Shown: positions 41,137-50,694 of the stretch, in pieces
How the letters are laid out: every line of letters starts with the position of its first letter
Position numbering within the stretch: the stretch's first letter is position 1
From: Archangium primigenium
Lineage (GTDB): Bacteria; Myxococcota; Myxococcia; Myxococcales; Myxococcaceae
Assembly (NCBI RefSeq): GCF_016904885.1
Contig: NZ_JADWYI010000001.1
Span: 8,861,224 to 8,925,223 of the forward strand
Direction of reading: 5' to 3'
Length of the DNA stretch: 64,000 nt
Notes under the pieces: model-generated
Told to the model about the DNA's origin: nothing
Database searches by the model: none
The model's input: the letters and a program-made list of their open reading frames with translations, nothing else
Position numbers and translations under genes: made by a program

Positions 41137-44100
41137 TCAGAAGCCGAGGGGGACCAGGAAGGCCGCGCCATTGCGCGTGCCGGTGCGGTAGCTCAGCGGC
41201 GCGCCGACGACGAGCGCGGGCGGCTGGAGGATGGCGCCCTTCGCGTCCTTCTTGGCCGCGACGAAGTTCACGGACTGGCCGAAGTTGGCGCGCTCGGTCA
41301 CGTCGCCGGTGAGCGTGAGCCAGGGCGAGAGCGCGCCCGTGGTCCGAGGCCCTCCCGCGAAGACGAACACCGCGCCCCCGCCATCCGAGGCGATGGAGGC
41401 GTTCGGCGCGCTCACCACCAGGTCATCCACCCCGTCCCCCGTCAGGTCCGCGCCGCCGCGGATCACCGCGCCAAAGCCCACCGCGCGCGACTGCGACACC
41501 AGCACGTCCTCGATGAAGTCGCTGGCCTTGAGCACCCGCTTCGTCTCGGAGGCCGCCTCCATGGCCGTCAGCTCCGTCTTCAACCGCGCCGTGCTGAACA
41601 GCAGCACCACCTGCTGCGTCTGGCCCTGGTAGGAGAAGTTCGTCGCCGTGGTGGCGATGAAGTCCGGACGGGCCGAGCCCTGCAGGCGGCCCGCGCGCGT
41701 CGTGGACAGGCCCAGGCCGAGGAAGTTGCCCTGGGCCTCCTTGTCGGCGAGCCACAGCTGGACCGGCGCCCGGCGCTTGCACCGGGTGGCGTCCGCGCCG
41801 AAGAGGATGACGATGCCCGAGCTGGCGCCGTCGGCGTAGCGCCAGCCCACCTCGTCGCAGCCGTCACCATCCAGGTCGCCGAAGGCCACGGGCGCCGAGG
41901 TCTGCTGCGCGAAGTAGGGCGAGGTATAGGCGGGCGCGCACACCATGGTCAGCTTCGCCAGCGAGGTGTCATCCGGGGCGCGGCCGAGGAAGAGCTCGAA
42001 GCCGTTGTTGCGCAGCGCGCCGATGTCCTCCTTGCCGTCGCCGTTGAAGTCGAAGCCGCCCACCACCGCGCGCCCGATGCTGCGGCGCTGACAGGTGGCG
42101 CCCGCGGGGGTGCAGCCCGAGATGTCGCCCTGGCCCCACAGCCGGTAGGCCGGCTTGAAGGAGCCATCCGCCTGGCCGAGCGCCACGAGCACACCGCCCG
42201 AGCCCTGGTTGCCCGCGAGCAGGCACGAGGCGTCCTCCTTGGCGTAGTAGGGGGTGATCTCCGTGTTGCGCGCGTTGGTGCCCGGCCCGGTGAAGCCCGG
42301 CGCGCCCACCACGGTGTCCGGACGTCCGTCCCCGTTGAAGTCGGAGAAGTCCACGTCGGTGCCCACGTTGCGGCCCCGCCACAGGGGCGAGGACGCGCCC
42401 TCGTCCACCAGCGCCCCCACGGCGTCGTTGAGCGCCACCGCCCAGGCGCGGCCCACGTTCAGGTCGTTGCCATCGCCGTTGACGCCGGAGCCGGCCCAGC
42501 CGGGCGAGCCCACCAGCGCCACCGCGCTCTTCGTGCCCTGGGCCACCGCCACCACCTCGCCGTAGCGCTCCACGCTCGGCCGGGCGGGCAGCATGGTGCT
42601 CGTGCGGTTCCACTTGTCGAGCGTCTCCCCCGCCTTGGTGAAGGCATCCAGGCGTCCCGTGAAGGCCAGCCCCTGGTCCATGGCCGAGGCGCGCGCGGCG
42701 AGCACCACCAGCCCCGGCAGCTCCGTGCCCGCGCCGTCCTTGAGCGGCCACGCCGCGAGCCCCACCCCGTAGGTGTCCGAGCGCTCGAGGCCCTGCAGCA
42801 CCATCAACGGCTTGTTGAGGGCGTCGCCCTTCTTCAGGGTCGCCAGCGGATGGACGATGACCTTGCCCGCCATGCGCAGCGGCGTGGTGGGCGAGAAGTA
42901 GGGAATGCCCATGAGCAGCTCGGCGCCGGGGGTGCCGTCCACGTCCATCACCGTCCAGCCCCGGCCGCCCACGCCTCCGGCGGTGTCCCCGTAGAGCTGG
43001 GCCCACGCCGCGTCGCGCTTGATCTGCGGCGGCGCGTCGGAGGGGTCGCCCTTGAACGTATGGGTGCTCAGGTCGAAGAGCAGCACCACGCCCGCGTCGC
43101 TCAGGGCCTGCAGTCCGCCGCGCGTGCGCAGGTCCGGCGAGTCCGAGCGATCCGCCAACACCGCCAGCACCGTGGGACGGCTGCCCTCGGCGGGCAGCAC
43201 CGCCAGCTTCCAGTTGCCCTCGTTGGTGTCGGTCAGCACGGAGGGCGTGATGAACAGGTCCGGCGAGGAGCGCAGGGGCGAGCCGTCCGCGCGCCCGAAG
43301 TACACCGCCACCGCCTGCTGCAGCTTGTCGGTGTTGCCCGTGTCGTAGCGCCACAGCTTGCTGAGGGCCGCCATGTCCGGACGGCCATCGCCGTTCAGGT
43401 CCCCCACCGCGACCGCGCGCCCCAGGTCCGTGGAGCGCCTGGCCTCGAACTTCCCTTCCTGGGTGAGGTTGATGCCGCCCATCCGGAAATTCGCCTGGGC
43501 GGGCACGGGCTGGCCGTGCGCGAGCAGGTAGACGTCGATGATGCCCCGGGCGGACAGCGTCGACGTGGGCGCGAGGTCTCCCGCGGGCGAGCCCACCACC
43601 ACGTCCAGGTCCTTGTCGCCGTCCACGTCCGCGAGCGCCAGGCCCGTGCCGAAGGCGCCCCGGCCGGTGTTGGACAGGGGCGCGCCCAGCGGCTCCGGTC
43701 CCTTGTCGCCGAAGCGGTAGAGGAACACCGCGCCCGAGTTGGTGATGGTCAGGGACGCGCCCGGAGCGGCCACGGCCAGGTCCGGACGGCCATCGCCATC
43801 CAGGTCCCCCGCGAGCACGGTGTCGCCGAAGCGCGCCGCGTCCGAGTCCCCGGTGAGCGTCCAGGTGGGCTGGGAGGGAAGCCCCGCGGTGCTGCCCTTG
43901 TAGATGAAGACCGCGCCGCCCTGGGGCCGGGACAGGTCGCTCTCCGGACGGCCCACGGCCACGTCCATGAGGCCATCCCCATCGAAGTCGCCGGTGACGA
44001 TCGAGGAGAGGTCCGTGAGCTGGCCGTGCGCCTGCGTGGGGTGACCCAGGTCCTTGAGCACGCGCACGGACATGTTCGTGCGCTGCTGGGTGAAGCGGTC

Positions 44101-44859
44101 CCAGCCCTCCAGCACCGCCGTGCCCTCTTCCTGGGCGCCCACGGAGAAGCGGCCCGCGACCACCTCGCCCGGGCCCGAGACCTTCGTCCAGCGCACCTGG
44201 TCACTGCCGCCCACCGCGCCCAGCGGCGCCGAGGAGCCCGAGGGCAGCGCGAGGAAGGCCGGATCGCCGCGCAGCTCCGCGTCCGCCTTCACCTCGAAGC
44301 GCAGCTCCACCAGGTCGCCCTTGAGGCCGTCGCGCACCTCGATGAGATCCAACCCCTCCTTGGCGCCGGCCGTGTACAGGCCCGACTCCGTGATGCCACT
44401 GCCCGCCTGGCTGTCGCGCAGCGTGAAGACCGGCGGGCCGAGCAGGCCTCGCACCTCCACCTGGAAGGACGTGCCCGGCTTGAGCGTGGCGCGCGCGGGC
44501 GCCACGCCGAAGGCGGCGATGACCTCCACCTGGACGCGCGCGTCACCGGGGCAGCGCTGATCCTCCACCACCAGCGTGTCCGTGGCGGGCGTGGCGCCGG
44601 CCACGAAGTTCGAGCCGTTGAGCTGTCCCGAGGAGCCGCCCGGCTCGATGCGGTAGCGGTAGGAGCCACTGCCGCCCGAGGCCTTGAGCAGCAGGCTCTG
44701 GTTGACCCGGATGCGCGAGGCATCCGTGGTGAGGGTCAGTGGGGACAGGCTGTCGCAGAACCCCACCCCGCCCTCCAGGGGAAGGTCATCGCCCCCCTCC
44801 GGAGTACAGGCCGAGGACAGGAGCGCGAACACGAGGGACGCACGGAGGGCAGGATTCAT
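41137..44859 (-). CDS. Giant FG-GAP/VCBS-repeat lipoprotein
   Basis: A 1240-residue lipoprotein (lipobox SSAC, Cys18). After an Ig-like N-terminal region (about 30-260) come at least nine FG-GAP-type repeats with calcium-binding loops, such as GDFDGDGLMDVAVG, GDLDGDGRPDLAV, DVDGDKDLDVVVG, GDLNGDGRPDM, DFNGDGRPDTVVG, DFNGDGKEDIG and DLDGDGCDEVG. These form an integrin-alpha-like beta-propeller used for adhesion or protein binding. It is the last gene of a five-gene operon with a DUF1501 protein and two cytochrome-like proteins, 12 bases after the preceding stop. It is probably displayed on the outer membrane; the ligand is unknown. Confidence 0.93.
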   Translation of the reverse strand: MNPALRASLVFALLSSACTPEGGDDLPLEGGVGFCDSLSPLTLTTDASRIRVNQSLLLKASGGSGSYRYRIEPGGSSGQLNGSNFVAGATPATDTLVVEDQRCPGDARVQVEVIAAFGVAPARATLKPGTSFQVEVRGLLGPPVFTLRDSQAGSGITESGLYTAGAKEGLDLIEVRDGLKGDLVELRFEVKADAELRGDPAFLALPSGSSAPLGAVGGSDQVRWTKVSGPGEVVAGRFSVGAQEEGTAVLEGWDRFTQQRTNMSVRVLKDLGHPTQAHGQLTDLSSIVTGDFDGDGLMDVAVGRPESDLSRPQGGAVFIYKGSTAGLPSQPTWTLTGDSDAARFGDTVLAGDLDGDGRPDLAVAAPGASLTITNSGAVFLYRFGDKGPEPLGAPLSNTGRGAFGTGLALADVDGDKDLDVVVGSPAGDLAPTSTLSARGIIDVYLLAHGQPVPAQANFRMGGINLTQEGKFEARRSTDLGRAVAVGDLNGDGRPDMAALSKLWRYDTGNTDKLQQAVAVYFGRADGSPLRSSPDLFITPSVLTDTNEGNWKLAVLPAEGSRPTVLAVLADRSDSPDLRTRGGLQALSDAGVVLLFDLSTHTFKGDPSDAPPQIKRDAAWAQLYGDTAGGVGGRGWTVMDVDGTPGAELLMGIPYFSPTTPLRMAGKVIVHPLATLKKGDALNKPLMVLQGLERSDTYGVGLAAWPLKDGAGTELPGLVVLAARASAMDQGLAFTGRLDAFTKAGETLDKWNRTSTMLPARPSVERYGEVVAVAQGTKSAVALVGSPGWAGSGVNGDGNDLNVGRAWAVALNDAVGALVDEGASSPLWRGRNVGTDVDFSDFNGDGRPDTVVGAPGFTGPGTNARNTEITPYYAKEDASCLLAGNQGSGGVLVALGQADGSFKPAYRLWGQGDISGCTPAGATCQRRSIGRAVVGGFDFNGDGKEDIGALRNNGFELFLGRAPDDTSLAKLTMVCAPAYTSPYFAQQTSAPVAFGDLDGDGCDEVGWRYADGASSGIVILFGADATRCKRRAPVQLWLADKEAQGNFLGLGLSTTRAGRLQGSARPDFIATTATNFSYQGQTQQVVLLFSTARLKTELTAMEAASETKRVLKASDFIEDVLVSQSRAVGFGAVIRGGADLTGDGVDDLVVSAPNASIASDGGGAVFVFAGGPRTTGALSPWLTLTGDVTERANFGQSVNFVAAKKDAKGAILQPPALVVGAPLSYRTGTRNGAAFLVPLGF

Positions 44860-44871
44860 GTACGGGCGACT

Positions 44872-46419
44872 CTAGGGATTGGCGCCGGTGGCGGCCCAGC
44901 GCTGGATGAGGGTGATGAGCTGCGGATCCATGGGCCCGTCCGCGGGCATCAACTGCTGGCGCACCTGCGTGAGGATGCGCTCCTTGTTCGTCTTCCACAG
45001 GGCGTACGTGGACAGGTCCAGGCCGGGACCCTTGAGCTCGTGGCACTTGGCGCAGCGGGCCTGGTGGATGGGGCGGATGTCCGCCTCCCAGCTCACCGGC
45101 TGCGTGGACACGGGCTGGAAGTCGAAGGACACCGAGCGCCGGGACTCGGTGCCGTTCGCGTAGAGCGCCACCGCGCTGAGCGTCTGGCGCCCCGGCGTCA
45201 GGCCCACGAAGGAATAGGGCCGGGGCGTGCCGTCCGCCTCCACGCCGCCCATGTAGTAGGTCGGCCCCGAGGAGGGCACGCGCACGCCGCCCAGCTCGAA
45301 GGCGAAGCTCAGGGGCGCCTCGCCCGGCGCGGGACGCGCGCTCACCACCAGGTTGTCGTCCACCAGGGTCATGCCCTCGTACAGCCCGAGCACGCGCGGC
45401 ACCGGGCCCCGGCTGATCGCCACGGTCTCCGCGCCGAGCTGCACCCAGGCGCAGCCACTCTCGTCGGCCGCCAGGAAGTGGAACTCGCGCGTGTCCAGGC
45501 CGGACACCACGCCCCACGTGCCCGCGTCCGCGTCATGGCTCAAGAGCGTGTCGCCCGCCTTCACCCAGAGAAAGCGCCCGGAGGCCAGGACCTGGGTGGG
45601 CCGCTGCATCAGGCTCACGCCCCGCCAGCCATCGGCCGCGCGCCGCAGGAGCCGCTGGGACGTGAGCACCCAGAGCTCCGCGGGGCCCATCTCCGAGGCG
45701 CCCAGACCCACCAGGTCCACCACGCGCTCGTCCGAGTCCAGGGGGAGCGCCACGGGGCGCACCTGCCAGACATTCACCGCCGTCTGCAGGACGACCCGCA
45801 GCTCGCCCTGGCGCACCACCCACAACGCCGAGCCGCCACCGTCGGTGGGCGCCGCCACCATCGCGGAGATGCCATCGAGCGCCGCGCCGGACACCTTGAG
45901 CGCCGCGAGCTGGCCGTCGCGCAGGCGGTACAGGCCCGAGGCATGGGCGAGCCACACCGCGCCGTCGAGGGTGGCCGCCGTGGCCTTGAGACCCGGGGAC
46001 AGCGCGTCGCGCCAGGGCGGGGAGATGAGCCAGCTGCCCTGGGAGAGGAACAGCCCCGTCTCCGTCTCCACCAGCGCCGAGCCCGTGCCCATGCGGAACA
46101 CCGCGTGGACCTTGCCCGGCACCACGGGGTTGCCCGGGTGGTTGCCCAAGGACGCCAGCGAGCCATCCAACCGCACGCGGATGGCCTGGCCCATGGCCGT
46201 CACGAAGACGCCGCCGCCCGTCTGGTCCGCGAAGCCGGGCACCGCGGCCACGTTGGCCTGGGCCCGCACCTGCATGGGCTCGAAGGGCGTGGGCGTGGGG
46301 TGCTCCAGGGGAAGAGAGGCGCGGGGATCCCCACAGCCTCCGCTCCCCAGCCCCAACACCCCCGCCAACACCAGCGCCCGCCACCCCCGCCAGGACGTCC
46401 GCGAAATCATGTCCGGCAC
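44872..46419 (-). CDS. Lipoprotein with C-terminal cytochrome c-like heme motif
   Basis: A 515-residue lipoprotein (lipobox near GSGGC). Residues about 60-340 look like a beta-propeller with repeated short strands and Trp-containing turns (VFVTAMGQAIRV, VWLAHASGLYRL, LWVVRQGEL). A chitobiase-like or Ig-like part (about 345-445) follows. The C-terminal 75 residues carry one heme motif, CAKCH, in the context IRPIHQARCAKCHELKGPGLDLSTY, as in planctomycete-type cytochromes (PSCyt1). The start is taken as GTG at 46419 because AGGAGG lies about 9 bases upstream; an ATG nine bases later is possible. It lies between the DUF1501 and FG-GAP genes. Confidence 0.86.
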   Translation of the reverse strand: MPDMISRTSWRGWRALVLAGVLGLGSGGCGDPRASLPLEHPTPTPFEPMQVRAQANVAAVPGFADQTGGGVFVTAMGQAIRVRLDGSLASLGNHPGNPVVPGKVHAVFRMGTGSALVETETGLFLSQGSWLISPPWRDALSPGLKATAATLDGAVWLAHASGLYRLRDGQLAALKVSGAALDGISAMVAAPTDGGGSALWVVRQGELRVVLQTAVNVWQVRPVALPLDSDERVVDLVGLGASEMGPAELWVLTSQRLLRRAADGWRGVSLMQRPTQVLASGRFLWVKAGDTLLSHDADAGTWGVVSGLDTREFHFLAADESGCAWVQLGAETVAISRGPVPRVLGLYEGMTLVDDNLVVSARPAPGEAPLSFAFELGGVRVPSSGPTYYMGGVEADGTPRPYSFVGLTPGRQTLSAVALYANGTESRRSVSFDFQPVSTQPVSWEADIRPIHQARCAKCHELKGPGLDLSTYALWKTNKERILTQVRQQLMPADGPMDPQLITLIQRWAATGANP

Positions 46420-46430
46420 TCCGTTCCTCC

Positions 46431-47816
46431 TCAGGCGAGCAGCGACTGCAGCGGCTGCACGCGCGTGATGCTGTAGTCCAGCTTGGCCGAGGCCAACACC
46501 GTCGCGATGATGTGCTCGGGCAGGATGTTGCTGCCGTTGGGGTCCGACACGCCCGTGCGCAGGTCCACCACGGCGGGCGTCATGGCCACGTTGCCGCTGC
46601 GGCCGAACACCTGGTTGTTCTTGAGCCCCGCGCCCATCAGCAGGCAGCTGTTGGTGAGGTGGTGGTCACGGCCGGACGAGGCGTTGATGAGCGGCGTGCG
46701 CGAGAACTCCGAGTAGACCATGATGGTGGTGTGGTCCATGAAGTTGCCCCCCGACGGGTGGGGGCTGTTGCGCAGGTCCTTCACCAGCAGGTTGAGGGCG
46801 TCGAAGCCCGAGCGCTGGTTGATGGCGTGCGACGTCTGCGTGCCGAAGTGGGTGTCCAGGCCGCCCACCAGGTTGATGGACACGCACTGGCTGATGCCCT
46901 TCTTGAGCGCCGTGGCCACCAGGGCCGCGCGCCCGGCGGGCTGATCATACGACGCCGTGCTGGTCAGGTTGTACGCGCTGCGCAGGTCCGCGTGCTCCTG
47001 GTCGTTGAACCCGAAGTCGAACGCCGTGTCCAGGCCGCTGGAGAGCACCTGCTGCATCTGCTCGCGGCTCGTCGCGTACGTCTTGCCCACGCCCCCCGCG
47101 CCATACGCCGCGGCCTCGCACGTGATGGGCTGGCCGTTGAGGTCCAGCAGGTGCTTCTCCATCTCGCTGTCGAGCGGGACCTTGGTCTTGCCCAGCGTGA
47201 GCAGCAGGTCGTTGCGGTTGTTCACGCGCAGGGCGTTGGCGCTGCCCGGGTAGCCCTCGTTGTAGGACTCCACGTTCATCGCGATGGAGGGGATGGGCAC
47301 CGCGGGCGACATCTGCCCCACCACCTCGGTCGCCGTGGACGAGCCACGCGCCGCCGCGCCGATGGGGCGCTTGCCGGTGATGAAGTAGCGCATGCCCTCC
47401 TCGTGCGCGAGCGTGGTCATGTTGATGCCCCGCACCACCGTCATCAGGTCGTAGTGGTTGGCGAAGTCGCCCACCGCCGGACCGAAGTCGATGTTGGAGC
47501 GCCCCCTGCCCGCCACGTCCGGGCGGATGGGCTGGGAGGGGAAGCGCGCGTCGGTGAAGCTGTAGCCCGGCAGGATGCGCGTCTCGCTCACGCGCTCGGC
47601 GGTGAACTCGGCCGGGTCCTTCGGGTCGAAGGCGAGCAGCTGGTCCCACCCGCCCGAGAAGTAGACGAACACGAAGCAGCGGTCCGCGGGCCTCAGGGCC
47701 GCGGTCGCCGCGAAGGAGCGGAAGGGCATCCCACCGAACAACGTGGCGCCCAGGAAGCCCGCGCCGGCCTTGAGGAAGGAGCGGCGCCCGGCACTCGTTT
47801 CAGGATTCTTCTTCAT
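46431..47816 (-). CDS. Tat-exported DUF1501 protein
   Basis: A 461-residue protein with a twin-arginine signal (RRSFLKAGAGFLGATLFGG) and the DUF1501 alkaline-phosphatase/sulfatase-like fold: FVYFSGGWDQLLAFDPKD near the N-terminus, GGLDTHFGTQ in the middle and MVYSEFSRTPLINASSGRDHH towards the C-terminus. DUF1501 proteins are exported together with cytochrome-like partners in planctomycetes and myxobacteria and have no proven activity. Folding before export suggests a bound metal cofactor, consistent with the Asp/His-rich motifs. It lies 21 bases after the lipoprotein gene and 11 bases before the cytochrome-like gene. Confidence 0.92.
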   Translation of the reverse strand: MKKNPETSAGRRSFLKAGAGFLGATLFGGMPFRSFAATAALRPADRCFVFVYFSGGWDQLLAFDPKDPAEFTAERVSETRILPGYSFTDARFPSQPIRPDVAGRGRSNIDFGPAVGDFANHYDLMTVVRGINMTTLAHEEGMRYFITGKRPIGAAARGSSTATEVVGQMSPAVPIPSIAMNVESYNEGYPGSANALRVNNRNDLLLTLGKTKVPLDSEMEKHLLDLNGQPITCEAAAYGAGGVGKTYATSREQMQQVLSSGLDTAFDFGFNDQEHADLRSAYNLTSTASYDQPAGRAALVATALKKGISQCVSINLVGGLDTHFGTQTSHAINQRSGFDALNLLVKDLRNSPHPSGGNFMDHTTIMVYSEFSRTPLINASSGRDHHLTNSCLLMGAGLKNNQVFGRSGNVAMTPAVVDLRTGVSDPNGSNILPEHIIATVLASAKLDYSITRVQPLQSLLA

Positions 47817-47837
47817 GGATCGGAGTTCCCGGAGCCG

Positions 47838-48527
47838 TCAGTAGGTCAAGAAGCGCGAGTCGGTGATCAGAGCGATGCACACCACGGCCAGGCCCTGCTC
47901 CGGCTTCTTGAGGGCCTTGGAGCTGGTGGCCGCCTTGACGAAGAACCCCTCCCAGCGCGTGAGCTCCTCGCCCTGCAGGGGCGCGCCCCAGAAGCGCGTG
48001 GACAGGTACAGGAGCAACTCACGCCGCTGGGTGGTGTCCAGCGTCGTCATGTCGCTGATGGACCCGGCGGGCAGCGTACGGGCCAGGGCGCGCAGCTTGG
48101 GGTCGTTGATCTTGTGCTCCGCGACGGACTGATCCAGGCACACCCGGCGCGCGCCCTCCTCCAGGAACTTGGCGAACACGAGGTTGGGCTCGATGCTCTC
48201 CGCGTTGATGAGGGCGAAGTCGGCGCGGCCGAGCGAGGCCGCCCGGGTGTCCAGGTCCTTCCAGGGCTGGCCCACGGCGGTCTCGATGGAGCGGCCGAGC
48301 TGCGCCACGGTGAGCCGGCGGGGCGAGCGGCCCACGCGGCCGTTCTGGTCCTCCAGGTCCGGCAGCGGCGTCACGCCACCCGTCGAGCCGCCTCCGTTGT
48401 TGCCGCCCCCGTGGGGGTCGCCAATGGGGTCCAGCGAGCCGTCCTGGATGGGCGAGACGGGCGAGGCATTCTGGTCACACGCGGGGGTGCCGAGCGCGAC
48501 GAGCACGAGCAAGAGCAGGCGGCGCAT
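47838..48527 (-). CDS. Operon lipoprotein, DUF1587/DUF1592-like fragment
   Basis: A 229-residue lipoprotein (lipobox TPAC, Cys17) with a Gly/Asn-rich linker (about 38-52), then an all-helical part beginning GRSPRRLTVAQLGRSI. That start resembles the RRLT-x-x-Q opening of planctomycete cytochrome-associated DUF1587/DUF1592 modules. The C-terminus VVCIALITDSRFLTY is similar to the end of such helical repeats. Its ATG overlaps the stop of the upstream 670-residue gene by one base (TGATG), so the pair may be a split version of a larger planctomycete-type protein. Function unknown. Confidence 0.8.
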   Translation of the reverse strand: MRRLLLLVLVALGTPACDQNASPVSPIQDGSLDPIGDPHGGGNNGGGSTGGVTPLPDLEDQNGRVGRSPRRLTVAQLGRSIETAVGQPWKDLDTRAASLGRADFALINAESIEPNLVFAKFLEEGARRVCLDQSVAEHKINDPKLRALARTLPAGSISDMTTLDTTQRRELLLYLSTRFWGAPLQGEELTRWEGFFVKAATSSKALKKPEQGLAVVCIALITDSRFLTY

Positions 48528-50539
48528 CAGTCAATCCTCCGGTAGGCGTCGGACAGGACCAGACGCTCGATGAGACCCTTGAGACGGTAGTTGTCGCGGG
48601 CGAAGTCGTTGGCGAACTGGTCCAGGTAGAGCACCTGCTCCTGGGACGACATCGGCCGGCCGAGGAACTCGCGCCAGATGCGCTGCACCGCGCAGCGCTC
48701 CATGGCGCCCGTCTGCAGCATGCGCTGCACGAGCACCTGGGGACCGCCCTCGATGTTCTGCTCCTCGTCCGACGTGCGGTAGAGGTAGCTGGTGAGCCGG
48801 CCGAGCGACTCGGCGCCGTCACCGTCATACGCCTGCATCACGTACTGGGCGCACTCGCCGTTGCACGACACGTTGCCCGCCAGGGCGCACGCCTCGCACT
48901 TGGGCTCGTAGCGCGGGAAGCGCGAGGGCTCCAGGTACAGGGCGCCCCGCTCGGCGAAGCGGCCCCAGTGCGCGCCCGTGGGCTCGATGGTGGCGTGGCA
49001 GTCCTTGCAGCCGCAGCGCCGGGCCAGGTTGTTCTCCCGGTTGCACGCGTCCTCGGCCGGGGGCGGCTTGTTGTTGGAGGGCACGAACGCCTTGCACAGG
49101 AAGGACGAGTAGAAGTGGTTGACGCGGGCGCGCTGGGTGGGGAAGCGGTAGAGGAACGCGGGCGTGGTGAGCACACCCGAGTGCTGGGGACCGCGGATGT
49201 AGGTGTCCCACCGGCCGCTGTCCGCGTAGGGCACGTCCGGCATCGTCTCGGCGGCGGCGGGCGCGGAGAGCGCGAAGACGCCCACGCCCTGCTGACCATC
49301 GCGGTAGAGCTGGGACAGGGGGCCGTTCACGAGCGAGCGGCGCGTGGTGAGGATGTTGAAGTACGGCTCGTCGTTGCGGATCACCGCGTCGGCGATGCGC
49401 TCCGGCTCCTCGTTGATGGCCGCCACGCGGGCGTTGTGGGTGACGCCATTGGGCGCCTCGCAGCGGCGCATGTTGTCACCGCAGCCGCACGAGCGGTCGC
49501 CGGTGAAGCGCGACGTGGTGCAGGTCTCCTTCGTCCAGGGGTTCTCCGAGCGCGTCTGCGCCTCCACGGCGCACACCTGCACGGCGGCGGCCCCGGCATT
49601 CCAGAAGGGCGCGGGCCGGGTCACGAAGCCCTCGCGCTCCATGCAGCCGCGCTGGGGGACGTACGAGCCCTGCACGCCGTTGCGGGACTCGAGCGCCAGC
49701 GTGCAGCGCTTGAGCTCGGTGAGCGCGGTGCCCGCCGGGGGGTTCGGGTGCGCGAAGGCGATCACCTTGCCGGACGCGTCCAGCCGCTCCTCGGTGAGCA
49801 CCGCCGTGGTGGTCTTGCTCGGGCTCGGCTTGCACAGGTGCGGGGCGAGGATCGTGCCCACCCGGCGCATGTCGCAGAAGTAGAGGTACTTCGCGCCGAA
49901 CTTGGCCGCGGCCTTCTCGCAGGTGTTGTAGGCGGGATCGACCGTCTTGCCGTCCGCCGCCAGGTCCTGCCGGTCACACTGGTAGTACAGGGTGTTGTCG
50001 TAGTCCCAGCTCACCGGCAGGGGCACGTCGTGCTTGTCGTAGCAGCGCGCCTCCCCGACCGAGTCCACGTGCGGATCCTGGACGTACTCCTTCTTGGAGC
50101 ACTCGTCCTGGGGGATGTAGCCGTCACAGCTCGCCCCGTTGCCGCCGCGGATGGCGCCGCTCGCGTTGTTGCGCAGCGACAGCGGGTCCACGCCCGTGCC
50201 GGTGCCGCCCACGCGAGTGTTGGAGTTGTTGTTGACGCTGCTGCTGACGTTGCTCCACATCAGGGCGCGGTGGTAGGCGCGCATCCGATCGTAGAAGGCA
50301 TCCGACGTCATCAGGCCGCGCACGTCCTCGACCGTCACCGCGCCCTTGGCGCGCACGGCCTCGTACTCCTCCACCGTGGGGGGACGTCCGAGCAGGTCCA
50401 GGGAGAGCTGGCGCAGGTGGCGCTCCAGCGGAATCTTGGTGACCGGGGCGCAGACCGGTCCGTCCTCGGCCCATGCCGGGAGAGAGCCCAGAAGGGCAAC
50501 AGCGGCCAGGGGGGCGAGGACGCTTCGTGCGAGGGGCAC
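48527..50539 (-). CDS. Cys-rich exported DUF1549-like heme protein
   Basis: A protein of about 670 residues with a signal peptide (about 1-24) and about 25 Cys. The start of the mature part, LERHLRQLSLDLLGRPPTVEEYEAV, is the DUF1549-like helical opening of planctomycete PSCyt proteins. A heme motif CKDCH sits in RRCGCKDCHATIEPTGAHW, typical of the DUF1588 region (CxxCH-x-x-I-x-P-x-G), and the C-terminus has WREFLGRPMSSQEQ. A Cys-rich insert (about 130-360) is unusual. GGAG directly abuts a GTG at 50545, so the GTG at 50539, six bases further on, is preferred. First gene of the five-gene operon; the upstream region is notably AT-rich. Confidence 0.85.
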   Translation of the reverse strand: MPLARSVLAPLAAVALLGSLPAWAEDGPVCAPVTKIPLERHLRQLSLDLLGRPPTVEEYEAVRAKGAVTVEDVRGLMTSDAFYDRMRAYHRALMWSNVSSSVNNNSNTRVGGTGTGVDPLSLRNNASGAIRGGNGASCDGYIPQDECSKKEYVQDPHVDSVGEARCYDKHDVPLPVSWDYDNTLYYQCDRQDLAADGKTVDPAYNTCEKAAAKFGAKYLYFCDMRRVGTILAPHLCKPSPSKTTTAVLTEERLDASGKVIAFAHPNPPAGTALTELKRCTLALESRNGVQGSYVPQRGCMEREGFVTRPAPFWNAGAAAVQVCAVEAQTRSENPWTKETCTTSRFTGDRSCGCGDNMRRCEAPNGVTHNARVAAINEEPERIADAVIRNDEPYFNILTTRRSLVNGPLSQLYRDGQQGVGVFALSAPAAAETMPDVPYADSGRWDTYIRGPQHSGVLTTPAFLYRFPTQRARVNHFYSSFLCKAFVPSNNKPPPAEDACNRENNLARRCGCKDCHATIEPTGAHWGRFAERGALYLEPSRFPRYEPKCEACALAGNVSCNGECAQYVMQAYDGDGAESLGRLTSYLYRTSDEEQNIEGGPQVLVQRMLQTGAMERCAVQRIWREFLGRPMSSQEQVLYLDQFANDFARDNYRLKGLIERLVLSDAYRRID

Positions 50540-50694
50540 GGGCACCTCCAGGTAGTACGGGGGGAAACTTCAATTACGCTTTATGTCATGAATTCCCGCT
50601 AACATCCATCCGCCTTCTTACCTATTGGGAAGGCGAGGGACTTGGCGGAGGGGGTGGTTGCATCCCGGGCCCTGGCGGGACAAAAAGGCGCACC

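Noticed and set aside
42850-46476. A 1208-codon frame antisense to the FG-GAP and cytochrome-like genes
   Set aside because: No domains, no signal peptide, and composition typical of antisense reading of GC-rich coding DNA.
50655-50680. Sigma54-like TGG...TTGCA before the DUF420 gene
   Set aside because: The GG and GC elements are 14 bases apart instead of 10.
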